Source: Heliocidaris erythrogramma
Lineage: Eukaryota; Echinodermata; Echinoidea; Camarodonta; Echinometridae
NCBI GenBank assembly: GCA_025617745.1
Contig: CM046873.1
Coordinates: forward strand, 26,673,410-26,737,409
DNA: 64,000 bases
Reading direction: 5' to 3'
The translations under genes and the position numbers were made by a program. Below the pieces are notes generated by a model that was given only the letters and a program-made list of their open reading frames with translations, ran no database searches and was not told where the DNA came from. Positions 44,381 to 57,694 of this stretch are shown here, one piece after another; the stretch's first letter is position 1; every line of letters begins with the position of its first letter.

Positions 44381-45398
44381 CCCGGGCGTTCGCTTGTGGT
44401 TTTTTTTTAAGGCAAATCCAACCTTGGTTATAAGATTTGTGCGAAAGTAGAAAAATAAGAAAAACAGGATGGTGAAAGTTTGAAAAAAATCGGACAAGGA
44501 CTAAGGAGGTTATTGTCTTTGAAAAATGAGATCACTACATCTATGCGAATCTCAAATTACCAATTTGGCGAGTCGATCGTGACATTTTCGTGGACAACTC
44601 ACCCTTTTGTCGTACACAAGAATATCATTCATTTGCGGTTTTCTTCGAGGCGCTTTTACATTCGGGGCAGTACTCAAATATATTGAAGATATTATAGGTC
44701 CTCATGAAAGAAAAAGATCCTACTGATTAATACATTTTGAAAAAAAGTGTTGGAGCGAATGGGGGAGTTTTCCACAACTACATTACAGTTGACATTACCT
44801 ATTCGGCCAATTGAAATTCCCATATGTATAGTGATTACAACTTTCAAAAATTCATAACTTTCTTATTGCTTGTCCGATTTATTCAAAAGATGTCTGACAA
44901 GAAAAAAATGAAAGAAAGAAATATGGCCTTCAAATGGGATTAAGCTAATTTTGCGAATTAGCACGAGGAAACAATCCGAAGAGTGCTTTTCCTAGTTCAT
45001 TTATATTGCAAGATTGGGTATTAAAGGTGGGGGCCGGGGGCCCGGGGGGGGGGGGGGGCACGGCTCGTTTGCGCCCCCTGCCTCTTCGCAGTTTAGCCAT
45101 CGAGGAGATCGACGAGTTTCGCCTGCGTTGGCATTTTGTGTTGTGCTGCCAGCCACGACAGGAAAGGGTAAGTACTCTGCTAATGATGCGTTATTTTTGT
45201 ACGGCATACCTTGTCTGCACTGCATGCATGCCGTATAGACGTACGTACGTACGTAAGTACGCGACGAAGCTGCTTTGATTTGAATACCGCAAAGAAATTT
45301 GGAAGAAGGCCGAAAAACATGAATCATTCTTGGAGATAAGAAACAGGAAACGTGAGTTGCATGGCTACTCTAGTTTAAAGAGTTTTAGATGATATTCC
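44381..45398. repeat. Imperfect palindromic repeat and G-rich run
   Basis: TTTGAAAAAAATCGGACAAG (44479-44498) and an inverted relative, TTATTGCTTGTCCGATTTAT (44863-44882), bracket about 380 bp, consistent with an old inverted-repeat element. A G-rich run lies at 45040-45058 and ACGTACGTACGTACG at 45240-45254. No exon. Confidence 0.5.
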
Positions 45399-45537
45399 GG
45401 CGATCCTGGGTTTTAGCGGTCTAAACTTATTTAGGTTGCTAACTTCAGCTCGTCTACTCTATGCCCTAACCCTAACCCTAACCCTAACCCTAGTTAGCAA
45501 CCTAAAATAATTTAGACCGCTAAAACCTCGGATTGCC
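45399..45537. mobile_element. Fold-back element with telomeric repeats in the loop (1)
   Basis: Starts GGCGATCC and ends GGATTGCC, flanked by an 8-bp duplication GATATTCC (45391-45398, 45538-45545). The inner arms TTTTAGCGGTCTAAA and GGTTGCTAAC pair with TTAGACCGCTAAAA and GTTAGCAACC. The loop holds four CCCTAA units (45464-45490). 139 bp, non-coding. Confidence 0.88.
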
Positions 45538-45920
45538 GATATTCCATGTGTATTTAGGCCTATATGAAAATTCACAGTCGAAGATAAATTAAAATGAGAA
45601 GGAACTAAAAAAAAAACAATTCATTGAATTGACAGGGTGATTGATAAAATTTCACGATGACATTGCCAAATTTATTTTATGTCTCTTACTTAGTACAGTC
45701 TTATGTCTATGAATATGAGTTCGAGATCCGATCGGATAGGAATTGCGCAATACCAAAATAAGGCTGACTCAAGTCTCAGCTGGCAATTGCCTAGACAGAA
45801 ATAACCGTCTGTTATGGGGAAATCTTTAATATTTCTGACATTTCTCAACCTTCCCCATAACGTTAGACAGACGGTACGACCGTGTATCACCAACAAGGTG
45901 GACGATCAGCCGACCTGAGC

Positions 45921-46402
45921 CTAGCCAGGATTGGCTTCGTGAATGTAAAAAAAAAAAAATGGCTATACGCCTTCTACATCACGTCTTTTTGATCGTACGT
46001 ATTTTTACCAAAAAATCCAAAAAAGATCGTAAGAAATTTCCGAAAACTCGCCAGTGTTTGTGTGTATCCATTGTCATGCCTTATCTGCATGACAAGAGGA
46101 GGCATGGATACACACAAACACTGGCGAGTTTTCGGAAATTTCTTACGATCTTTTTTTGATTTTTTGGTAAAAATACGTACGATCAAAAAGACATTCTAAT
46201 TCTAAACGTTTTCCTAGGAGGATACGCTGTGGTGAAGGAGCTGTCGGTCGCGAGAGTTATCAGAAAAGTGATATTTCAGGGCATTTTCCAGTCCTGCTAA
46301 CCCGTGCGCAGTTAGATTGCTGGGTAAGAACGCCTGGCTTCGTGATGTAGAAGGCGTATAGCCATTTTTTTTTTTTTACATTCACGAAGCCAATCCTGGC
46401 TA
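45921..46402. mobile_element. Nested fold-back elements
   Basis: Outer arms 45921-45983 and 46341-46402 are near-perfect reverse complements (TAGCCAGGATTGGCTTCGTG start). Between them at 45983-46192 is a second hairpin with about 95-bp arms (GTCTTTTTGATCGTACGTAT ... ) and a short loop around TTGTCATGCCTTATCTGCATGACAA. The inner one lies directly against the left outer arm. The short divergent-looking ORFs across this interval are mirror images produced by the palindrome. Confidence 0.88.
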
Positions 46403-47328
46403 CCTGAGCCTTAGGTCGCGTTGCCGTGACGTATACATACTGCACAAGTACGCCACTGAATATATGCTACACACACAAACACACAGAGAACCACTTCCGG
46501 TTCCGGATATGATCGTCCACACACTACGCGATGTGTGATCATTCAGTCTCTATGTACGGAGGTCTAGTGGAGCCAGACGAAGTCTCAGCGGAACAACCGA
46601 CGATACAGAGAGACTGAAGCTTTTGGTCTAGCAATTGCCATGATTACCAGTTAACATGCATGACATGGTTAACGTAGACCAGTCATAGTCATAGTCATAC
46701 ACATACAAATGTACGAGCATGACGAGGTTATCATAAGATAACCTCGTACTCCATGTCCATAGTTTATCATGGTTTATAGTCTACTCTAGACGTTAATACG
46801 GCAGATTTGAATGTACAGTATACTTTACAATATCACCTCCTTGCAATTCCAACGGTTAATTACCTATTTTTGCTGTATCTATATTGCATGATATGTGTGT
46901 ATAATAAAACTTAACATTCGTATCTAGGCCCTAGGGCCTAGGCCTAGGAGTAATATTTTAACTTAAAAAGGACTAAAAACTTACCACTTTGCTTTCCAAT
47001 CGGCAGAGTTCTCGTAGAAGATGCTTGGCTAATGGCGGCGCCGTTGTAGTTATTTTCACTTGTCTAAGCTTCACTCCTTGTATGAAAACTACAGGTTAAC
47101 TCTGTACTGTCCGAGTACAAAGTATGATGGGGGGACCTAAAGCTACGCACTTTGTTTTCAGCAGCTAAAAGGTCACATAAATCACTGGCTTGTCACCAAT
47201 TTCATTCCATATCCTGATTCTGGATATTCTAAAGTTGATTTGTGGAGAAAATTACGATGGGTGAATGTCAATAATGCACGTTTTCAGGTCGATATCAATG
47301 CCGATGTCAAATTTTGTTCTTAAAAATG
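46403..47328. promoter_or_regulatory. Candidate upstream promoter region of BTBD10 (weak)
   Basis: CCACTTCCGGTTCCGGATAT (46491-46510) contains two ETS-type CCGGAA/TTCCGG sites like those in promoters of broadly expressed genes, in a locally CpG-containing stretch upstream of the first recognised BTBD10 exon. A perfect 11-bp-arm hairpin, ACGAGGTTATC-ATAA-GATAACCTCGT, lies at 46722-46747. No transcription start can be fixed from sequence. Confidence 0.3.
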
Positions 47329-47480
47329 AAGGGGTCCTAAAGCTACGCACATGCAATAAATGAATGCAAATCTTGATATTGAAATTGACTGTGTGTATCG
47401 CGTGTGTGTTTTAGCCTGATTTGAACGCGTTGCATTGCGCGTGTATGTGATTTGTATGGTGCGTAGCTTTAGGACCCCTT
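47329..47480. mobile_element. 152-bp MITE with 22-bp perfect inverted repeat
   Basis: AAGGGGTCCTAAAGCTACGC at 47329 pairs with GCGTAGCTTTAGGACCCCTT ending at 47480. A third, direct copy of the end (GGGGGGACCTAAAGCTACGC) lies at 47130-47149, about 200 bp upstream, so a second partly overlapping or deleted copy probably exists. Confidence 0.88.
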
Positions 47481-48252
47481 GCCATACATGTAGATATATA
47501 GATATATATATATATATAGATATATAGATATATATACGATCCTGTCGAAGAAACGTCCGGAGGAAAAACTACTGTAGACGACAAACCAAACTGACCCCGA
47601 TCAGGTCAAAGGCCTAAATGTTGATAAGGTAACAGCGCGTGTACACAATGGGTGATTTTAACTTGGACCTGTCCTCGCTGCTGTAAACGCAAGGAGAGAG
47701 GAAAAGCCCTTCAAAATATATCTTTCCACTCCTATGAGTGCATAGACCATAACTTGTTACTTGGTATTAAATAGCAGCTATAATCATATTTATTGTGGTT
47801 GACACTGGTCATGCTGGTTGAGGAAACCACTCGTTCGTTTGCCTGCACAGGCTGGGTAGGCCTATAACCACATGGTCACGAACTCACGATGGTGACACGG
47901 GCTTGAATATGACATTGAAGTGCATCAAGCCACACAGGGGAAGCCGTCTCCTGCACGGAGAGACAAACAAAAAAGTAATTGGGCAAGATTTATCCATTTC
48001 CAAAGTCTAACTAATATGAACCTTGCAAACCACCTGAGTTTGCTATTAAAACTCTTCCTCTTCCACTAAGTCCCACTTGCAGCTCATCCGACCACTTCAA
48101 CGATCGGATCACGAGAAACATGAACAAATTACAATTTACATGTATGGTGGAATCGATGTGAATTTACTTACTAAAGTCGGCGAGATTGGCACGGAATGTG
48201 CGCTGTACTCAGATGAACGGAGTACAAGGCAGTGTAACCCTGATCTGATCGG
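47481..48252. other. GATATA microsatellite and unassigned sequence
   Basis: GATATATAGATATATAT repeats span 47492-47540. The rest shows no exon or element. Confidence 0.45.
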
Positions 48253-48380
48253 TTCTGACGCGGCATGCTAAATTTAATCGTACTAATACATCATTACATG
48301 TGTCTCGCACGCATACTGCTGTCTATGCCTGCGATGGTGCGAGATATTAGCACAATTTAATTTGGCATGCCGCGTTAGAA
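48253..48380. mobile_element. Small fold-back element
   Basis: TTCTGACGCGGCATGCTAAA at the left pairs with TTTGGCATGCCGCGTTAGAA at the right (few mismatches). The centre repeats a CGCAC/GTGCG motif. 128 bp, non-coding. Confidence 0.75.
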
Positions 48381-48622
48381 TACCAGAATATGTAAGATGA
48401 CTTTAGAGGAACATAAATCTCTAAAAGAAATTATTCTACAATTTCAAGTCAAATTGAAGGTGTGCAGACATAGGGCTCCCGTCATACTACACTACTCCGT
48501 TATACAGCCTTACAGGTTTAGTTGTGTGGCCAGACAGGTTGGGTACACGTGTATCCGGAAAAGTGATTTACAACCCTTAATTTGAACAAGTTTGCATGCA
48601 ATATTTCAGGAATCTTTTAAAA

Positions 48623-48848
48623 CGCAGTGGCTATTCTTACGACGAATCGTAAGAATTATTTTTCCGGCTATTCTTACGACATGCGCACACGCTCCATTTT
48701 CGTACTCGGCGCCGTCGTAAGAATAATTTTCCAGCTATTCTTTCGACATGCGCATACGCTCCATTAACCCTAACCCTAATCCTGTGCGCATGTCGTAAGA
48801 ATAGCCGGAAAATTATTCTTACGACTCGTCGTAAGAATAGCCACTGCC
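48623..48848. mobile_element. Fold-back element with telomeric repeats in the loop (2)
   Basis: Flanked by a perfect 9-bp duplication CTTTTAAAA (48614-48622 and 48849-48857). Arms start (C/G)GCAGTGGCTATTCTTACG, and the motif TATTCTTACGAC recurs several times in both orientations. The centre reads TTAACCCTAACCCTAATCC (48763-48781), a telomere-type repeat. 226 bp, non-coding. Confidence 0.9.
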
Positions 48849-48872
48849 CTTTTAAAAAGCTACATGTACACG

Positions 48873-49082
48873 GGGGTGTATGTTGTACAATAATTGTTAA
48901 TGATAAATATTGTGGTTTATGTCATTTGATGTTTGGGGGGGGGGGTGGAATCCACAGCTTCATTTTTGTTATTTTTTTGACACGGGTGTATGTTGTACAA
49001 TAATTGTTAATGATAAATATTGTGGTTTATGTCGTTTGATGTTGGGGAGGGGGGGGGGGAAATCCACAGATTCATTTTTGTT
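48873..49082. repeat. Tandem duplication of about 110 bp
   Basis: Two copies of a unit with GGGTGTATGTTGTACAATAA, TTGTTAATGATAAATATTGT and GGTTTATGTC(A/G)TTTGATGTT followed by a G run and AATCCACAG. Almost identical outside the G runs. Confidence 0.88.
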
Positions 49083-49391
49083 AAACTGGACATGCACCCC
49101 CATTTGACCTTTCCTCAGTTGCGGGCCAACATGTATGTAGATAGATGTATTGTAATGTTTGAGATCTAGGATATTATAGAACATTTTTTCTGATTTTTAT
49201 TTGTATGCAAAATCTATGCATTTATTATGATAGATTTATAATATACATGTGCATGTATGTATAAAGTGTCTACTGTGGTACATGTACATGTACATGTAAC
49301 TCGAGACGACAACTTATACATTGTAGATCTCACCTGGAATTCATAAAATCTTTTAAATGTGTCTGATGTTTGGACAATCAATCATACAGGT

Positions 49392-49613
49392 ACAATAGAC
49401 CGCTTCTGTAATGTATACAAATTTATGCACACATATATTCTGTGAACATGCTTTTTATAAATGAGCCTCAATGCTTGGAAACCAGTTTGCATACATTAAT
49501 TGTTGCTATGCCCTGCAAATCTCCGGCAAGCTTTCAGGTTGTCAAGAACAACCTTTGTTTGAAAGGTATGCATAAAATTTGCATACATGTACATTACCAA
49601 AACGGTCTATTGT
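49392..49613. mobile_element. MITE with CAATAGACCG ends
   Basis: Left ACAATAGACCGCTTCTG and right CAAAACGGTCTATTGT are inverted. Subterminal TATACAAATTTATGCA and TGCATAAAATTTGCATA also pair. About 222 bp, non-coding. Confidence 0.8.
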
Positions 49614-49793
49614 TTTAAATGTCTAGTTATTTGTCTCTTGGTAAGTAATTATGAACATTTGCTGAGTGAGAAAGGAAGATCTTTTTACAATTATTAGTCT
49701 AAATTATACATGTTGCATCGGTTTTGCATCCTCTTATAAACTCTAGATTATAGTGTAATCATAGAAATCATTGATTTTACTCTTCTTCTTTAG

Positions 49794-50015
49794 CATTTTC
49801 CCTGTAGACTAGATCATACCCTTGGGCTGCTCCGTACGACAGTTTGCAGACCGGCAGAAACCGTGATTGCACCAGCTGACCCTGAAGGACGGAAGGGCAA
49901 GTCTTTCTTGTATGGCAGAAGGCCATTCGGAACACTGTTGTGCTTCCAGCGAGGGCGGTAGACTGGACACGGCGGATGGTAGTTGGAGGAACATCCCTTG
50001 GCACCCTGGAAGGAG
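49794..50015 (+). CDS. BTBD10: BTBD10/KCTD20-like gene, first recognised coding exon
   Basis: A pyrimidine-rich acceptor ends at TAG 49791-49793 and a strong GTGAGT donor follows 50015. An in-frame stop precedes the ATG at 49912, giving 34 codons (MAEGHSEHCCASSEGG ... WRNIPWHPGR) and phase 2. The next exon (54819) begins with one base of a codon, so they join to Arg-Ser-Ser-Tyr. No similarity proves the link: N-termini of this family are variable and Ser-rich, so the assignment rests on strand, spacing, splice strength and phase. A further 5' non-coding exon is implied. The minus-strand frame over the same interval is its shadow. Confidence 0.55.
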
Positions 50016-53000
50016 GTGAGTTACGACCCTTTCACAGTGATCAGAGGAAATTTCATTTCAATTAAATTCATTAAATCGTCCATCACTAAAATAAAACACA
50101 TGACATTTATTATATTAACAGTATTGCATGACATACATGTGGGTAAAAACAGTAGATGAAAGGATACCTTCAAAAATGCCCAAGGATCTTACAGTAGAAG
50201 GCACCTACATGTACGTATAACAAAGTATAATAATAAGCGAAATGATTAAATAAAAACACACAGAGCCACAAAGGGATACAGGTCAATTCCACAGTAACGG
50301 AAGGACAATCACACACAAACTGTATCTAAATGTCTTTCCGTTACCATGGAATTAACCTACAGTTCAAAATACCCATTCATACATCCTATCGAGAGACAAC
50401 CCCCCCCCCCCCCCAACACTTACAGAATAGCATAACCAGAAATTGAGGAACATACAACACTACATCTACTATACGTGTACAGAACCACGGATTATGAATG
50501 ACGGCTGTTTGGTAGAAAAGATACTGAACTGCGTTTTCGCGAAAATTCAGAGTTCTGTTACATGTACTGTAGTTGTAGACTATAGTATGAGCACTCTTAA
50601 AACTTTCATGTGGACACAAATCTGTACCAGTAACAAAATTCCTGTGTTCATTTTGTTTACGTAGATTTAAATGCGGGAATATTTACTTTGGATGCCACTA
50701 ACTAAGGAAATTTAATTCAAATGAGAAGCTTCCACAATTCTGCTGGTAGGAATCTTGCACCTTGATTCTTGTTTTATGGTCCGTGTGAACACACGTCGTT
50801 AACAAGTTCCTTTTCATAGGGCAATCCTGGTTGAAACACAATTGGGTTTGAGGCATGTTCACATTGGAGCAAACATCAATAAGATCAGCAAACAGAAGTG
50901 ATTAGCACCAATTAGATTAACTTCCTTTAAGATGATCATCCACACTTTCCCTTAATTTGTCAGAAGAATTCTGACTTGTACCTCGGGTACAGTACTTACA
51001 AGCATGTTAGATGTACACTACAGCCCTTATACTCTTCGTTCATTTTCCATTACATGTACAGTACATGTATGTATAAATTAGAGTTGTTACATGTATGCCC
51101 CCCCCCCCCCCTTCCCCAGTTCTAATAATGTCTCATTTCCTTCTTCCCCTATACATTGTCATTTTAATCTCTTTCTTCCAATTTTAAATTATCTGTACTA
51201 ATTTGTTCTTTTCTCTCTGTGCTGATGCAATCCTTCTGTCTATTATTGTTCAGTCTCCTCTTTCTCTCTCTCTCCTTCTGTCTATTCTTTCTCTCTCTCT
51301 ATCTCTACTTCTCTGTTCCTGTCTGACAGTCTCTCTCTCTCTCTCTCTCTCTCCTGTTCTGTGCATTACTCCTTAATCATTTCACTTCCCCTACTGTTCC
51401 CCCGTCAGTCTGCACGTAAATCTTGCTTGTAAACAGTCTGTTGTCTTACTCAGATCCCACGCGCAGCTCGAATCTAAGCCAAGATCCTCTGGCGATCCCC
51501 CCTGCAAGAACACTTCCGGATGCTGCAAGTACGGCAACACTTCTCTTTGCATGCTCACATGCCCCTCCAGCATATAGTTTGTTGCGCTCTCTCTCTCTCT
51601 CTCTCTTTTAGCGTTGTTTTGGTTCATGTTGCTGTGTTTATAGGTGTGACAAAGGCATTCATAGAATGTAAGTTGACATTGTTTTTTTTTAACTAAAACT
51701 TCTCAGACATGGGGCCTTCTGCACATACATTTGTAGTTTGTGGCTCTCTCTCTCTTTGGCGTTGTTTTGGTCATGTTGCTGTGCTTGTACATGTACATGT
51801 AGGTGCGACGAAGGCATTCATAGTATGTAAGTGGACATTTTTTTTTGGGGGGAATGAAACTTCTCAGACGTGGGGCCTTCTCCTGTACTTTGTCATTCTG
51901 GCTGTAGATTGCATACTGTACAATTTTCTTAAATTGTGAATCTTTAATGGTATGACTCAGTCATATTAACAGGATGATATACATGTTGGTTTCCAAGAAA
52001 TGACTCAGGAGACATGTAAAAGGAGAATGAATGGTTGTACATGTACATGTACTTGTCATCATTTAGGGACAATATACTGTAGCCAGGCAATCAAAAACCT
52101 CATGCACTCAAGAAGGTTATTTTTGATAGGAAATCTGTGGCTGGAGAGTATTGTCTTTCTTGACAGTGTTAAATGTACATGTACATCTACATGTAGATGA
52201 ATGCTGTTTTAGAATAAAATTTGTTTGTATTTTGTAGGTCTAAATACTGTGATATGATATAATAAATGCATAGTGCTCAGTGCAGTGTCTTCCTTTTAGT
52301 GAGCTTTTTTTAGTATCATTTGAACGAAGACTGCTGAGCAGAAAGAGCAAAAAATTACAGAAGATTTTGAGTCCGTTTTCTAATGCTTGGCATTGTGTGC
52401 CGTTCATGAATAAGAACGATTTAGTTGTCAATAATCACTAAATCTCTAAATTGGCAATGCGATGTGAAATTTAAATTCACTATTTACAAATTAGCAATAT
52501 CTCTGTAGAATTTAGTCATTTTCATTCATACATTGGTTCATTTAATAAATATGTTATCTTTAGAAACTATGTAGGAGCAGAAAAGAAGAATAATCGGTGC
52601 CAATTGGAGGAGGAAAAGCTGATTTATTTAGACTTCTGTTCTGCTATTGGTAAACTGATGTCGAGTACAGTATACATGTGCATTATTTCCCGTACACTTG
52701 CTACATACATGTACAGTGTACAATGTTGATCTCATTTGATTTTACTTTTGAAAGTTGTTAGGGATATTACTTTGGCTTTTTAAATATGTACATGTACATG
52801 TACCCTTAGATCAAATTATATACATACATGTACATACACATTGTAGGTCTTCTTTATTGTGATTCCAGTACCTTTTTGGAACGCTCTTCCTCAATCAGAA
52901 GATCTTTATCTCATCATGAAAACACTCTTAAAACAGCTAACGCTAAATGAATTGTGTACATTTACAGTACATTTAATTATAAAGTGTACTGAAGCACATG

Positions 53001-54239
53001 TATACATGTGCATGTATGTATGTGTAACAAAATGTTCAATATTTGTATTCTTTTGAGTGATACATGCACTTGTACATGTATCAGTTTGGGTCCAAGACCA
53101 GAGGGTCCGAGATCAAGATCAAGATCAAGATCAGACAGTCTGAGATCCAGATCAAGATCAAGAACCGCAGCTCAAGATCCAGATTAGAACATCTGAGAGC
53201 AAGATCAGACATGTCCGAGATCAAGATCGATCTCGAGATACCCAACACTGAGTCGTGTTTTCGCCGATTTTAAAAGCTTTTTTCGTTTGATATTTTACGT
53301 ACATGTAATAACAATGTTAATCTCGAGCGATCTCGAGCGAAAATTCTGAGAACAGAAGCTCCGAGATCAAGATCAAGATCAAGATCAAGACCAGCACCTT
53401 CGAGATCAAGAACAAGATCAAGGTTATTGATGCCGATCTCAAGACTGGTTCGAGATCGAGATCGATCTCGAGGTACCCAACACAAATATGTACATGTATG
53501 CAATGTGCATGTACAGTGTACATATATATGGGATGACAGCTCAAGAGCTTACAAAGATAAGATATTTTTGCAAACTTAAATACCTTTGGTATTTAGTCGG
53601 CTCCTATATACCATAACCCTTTCAAGACAATTCACCACATTTTGTGGTTTGGCTCAATAACTTTTGATTCAAAGCTCTAAAAAATATACCAGATGTATGA
53701 GTAGAAAGCGCAAAAATTTCTGCACGCACTACGTCCATTTTTGTTGCATGACCATATGGCGTTTGATGCCAAGAATTTAAAAAACCAGAATAAACTTTAA
53801 AATCTTTAAATTGGCAACGCATTGAGAGGTTCAAAATCATTGTTTTTTTATCCAAATTGGCAATTTTTTCAACTTTTCGATAACATTCCTAATGATGTAT
53901 ATTATTTCCAAAGATATTGAACCATGTAGCACTAAAAGAAAAATATTGTTGCCAATTTGAAGAACAAAATGTGATCAATTTAACCCTTAAATAATTCCTG
54001 TCCTGAAAGGGATAATACACTAGGTTTGTTCTACTATAAAACCTGAAACTTCACACAAAGTTTGGGAGAGGTTGGGATTCACAAGGTTTCAGGCTACAAG
54101 ATAAATGATTCACTACAATGAATTGGTAAAATTCGCCATACATGTAAGGTATGGTTTAAAAATTCTTATATTAGCAAAGTTCAAAATCACCTTTTTAACC
54201 TAAAATTGGCACTTTGTTGACATGTACATGTACATGTAG
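50016..54239. other. BTBD10 intron: microsatellites and local duplications
   Basis: Contains a 75-bp fold-back (50279-50357, GGTCAATTCCACAGTAACGG / CCGTTACCATGGAATTAACC), C runs (50400-50414, 51096-51110), CT microsatellites (51255-51355, 51588-51608), a roughly 150-bp tandem duplication with GCGTTGTTTTGG and AACTTCTCAGAC at 51605-51890, and many ACATGT runs. A possible extra exon at 51468-51530 (TACTCAG acceptor) lacks a convincing donor. Confidence 0.55.
53090..53482. repeat. GATCAA hexamer repeats with TCTCGAG palindromes
   Basis: Two related halves, about 53090-53252 and 53330-53482. Each has a GATCAAGATCAAGATC run and ends GATCGATCTCGAG(A/G)TACCCAACAC. Between them, AATCTCGAGCGATCTCGAGC is locally palindromic. 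Acidic (DLDLDL) minus-strand ORFs are produced by the hexamers and are not genes. Confidence 0.8.
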
Positions 54240-54818
54240 TTTCTCCCTTGTCTATTTTTTTTTTCAGACGTTTGAAAAAATGAAGTAAACAATGAAAAAT
54301 ACCAGTGGTTCCAATTTAAAGAAGAAAAGATTCTGCCCTGAATAAGTTTACCGGTACTTTGTTGACTTTTCAACGTACATGTAATTTATGCCTTGCATGT
54401 TTTTTTCAGACACCTTTAATTTGAAAAAAAAAATGAAGTAACAAAAACATGGAAGTGGTTCCAGTTTAAAGAAGAAATAATTCTGCCCTGAATGAGTTTA
54501 CGTTGTTGACTTTTCAACGTACATGTACTTGTAATTTATGCCTTGAGTATTTTTTTCAGACACATGACTTTTAATTTGAAAAATGAAGTAAACAAAGAAA
54601 AATACGATGGATGCCATTCTTTGTTTCTTACATGTACATGTACGTGCAGGAGCTCTTATCCACAAGTAGGGAGGCATTTCTACTTTTGATTTAGAAAAAT
54701 GAAGCAATAGAAGGGACAAAATAAAAGTTTTTCCAATTTGAATTCGAAAAGATGGTCAATACATTTCTCATCCTGAATGTGAATGTAATCTATGCCATTC
54801 TTTGTTTCTTATGTGCAG
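54240..54818. repeat. Intronic tandem units duplicating the 3' splice site
   Basis: Units of about 145-170 bp recur: CAGACGTTTGAAAAAATGAA (54267), CAGACACCTTTAATTTGAAA (54406), CAGACACATGACTTTTAATT (54557). The last two units both contain GTGCAGGAGCTC(C/T)TATCCACAAGTAGGG(A/G)GGCATT, at about 54644 and at the true exon start 54813. The upstream copy then loses coding similarity. Confidence 0.75.
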
Positions 54819-55159
54819 GAGCTCCTATCCACAAGTAGGGGGGCATTCCTTGTCTATGATGACCAGTGACGTCCAGTCGTCGAACAACGCCAACTCTCGA
54901 GTCCAACCTATCGAAGTCCGTTCCAACCGTGACGATTCCCCCACACACTCGTGCCTCAAATCGCCTTCGTCCTCTTCCAATGCTGCTCGAATCATGACAT
55001 CAACGCCGCCGCTGCACACGACAACGACTACACACGCAGCTGCTCCAGCCTCGGCGGCCAACGAAGCACGGAGAGTCCCGCCTTCAGAAGTTGCCTCAAC
55101 AACCATCACCATAACGACCATGAGCAACTGTACGAATCCCAGGAATCGCCGATCTGCAT
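54819..55159 (+). CDS. BTBD10: BTBD10/KCTD20-like gene, Ser/Thr/Ala-rich exon
   Basis: Acceptor TTATGTGCAG precedes 54819 and donor GTGAGC follows 55159. 341 nt = 1 + 339 + 1: phase 2 in, phase 1 out, matching both neighbours. Encodes SSYPQVGGHSLSMMTSDVQS and on through a low-complexity Ser-, Thr- and Ala-rich stretch (SPSSSSNAARIMTSTPP ... TTTTTHAAAPASAANEARR). Human BTBD10 has a comparable Ser-rich, probably disordered region before its BTB domain; sequence similarity is compositional. A competing frame is open too but would join the next exon out of frame. GC content is clearly higher than the flanking introns. Confidence 0.7.
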
Positions 55160-57342
<2,183 letters not shown>

Positions 57343-57502
57343 TAAGATTGGGGGTTTTCATTCTCTCTTGTTATGTACATTAAGTACAGATGGCAGTGAT
57401 TTTATACAGAGTAATCACACCATCTGTTGATTTCCTGCAATAGCAAGCATAATAATGATAATAATAAAGCATTCTTATATAGCGCATGTCATATTTTGAT
57501 GT

Positions 57503-57694
57503 ACAGTCAAACCTGCTTTAGCAACCACCTGTATAGAAAGACCACCTGTCTATAAAGACCACAATTTTTGTTTCCCTTAAAGTGTTTCTCATTGAAACGT
57601 GTATTAAAGGAACCTGTACATAAAGACCACCTGCTTATAAAGACCGCTTTTCTTGTCTTCCTTGAGCAGTCTTTATAGACAGGTTTCACTGTAA
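57503..57694. mobile_element. Tigger/pogo-like MITE (1)
   Basis: CAGTCAAACCTG at the left and CAGGTTTCACTG at the right are inverted and flanked by TA. Repeated TATAAAGACCACCTG and similar motifs fill the body. These features match TcMar-Tigger-type MITEs. 192 bp. Confidence 0.75.

Noticed and set aside
45959-46186. Two nearly identical ORFs on opposite strands (KKSKKDRKKFPKTRQCLC)
   Set aside because: They are mirror readings of the inner palindrome and not genes.
51391-51627. Possible extra BTBD10 exon (plus) or minus-strand gene
   Set aside because: The acceptor TACTCAG is fair, but no good donor or conserved frame follows, and the flanking exons already join in phase without it.
53270-53544. 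Asp/Leu-repeat ORFs
   Set aside because: Produced by GATCAA hexamers; composition-only.
54825-55127. Minus-strand 100-codon ORF
   Set aside because: Antisense of the Ser/Thr/Ala-rich BTBD10 exon, which has matching splice phases on the plus strand.
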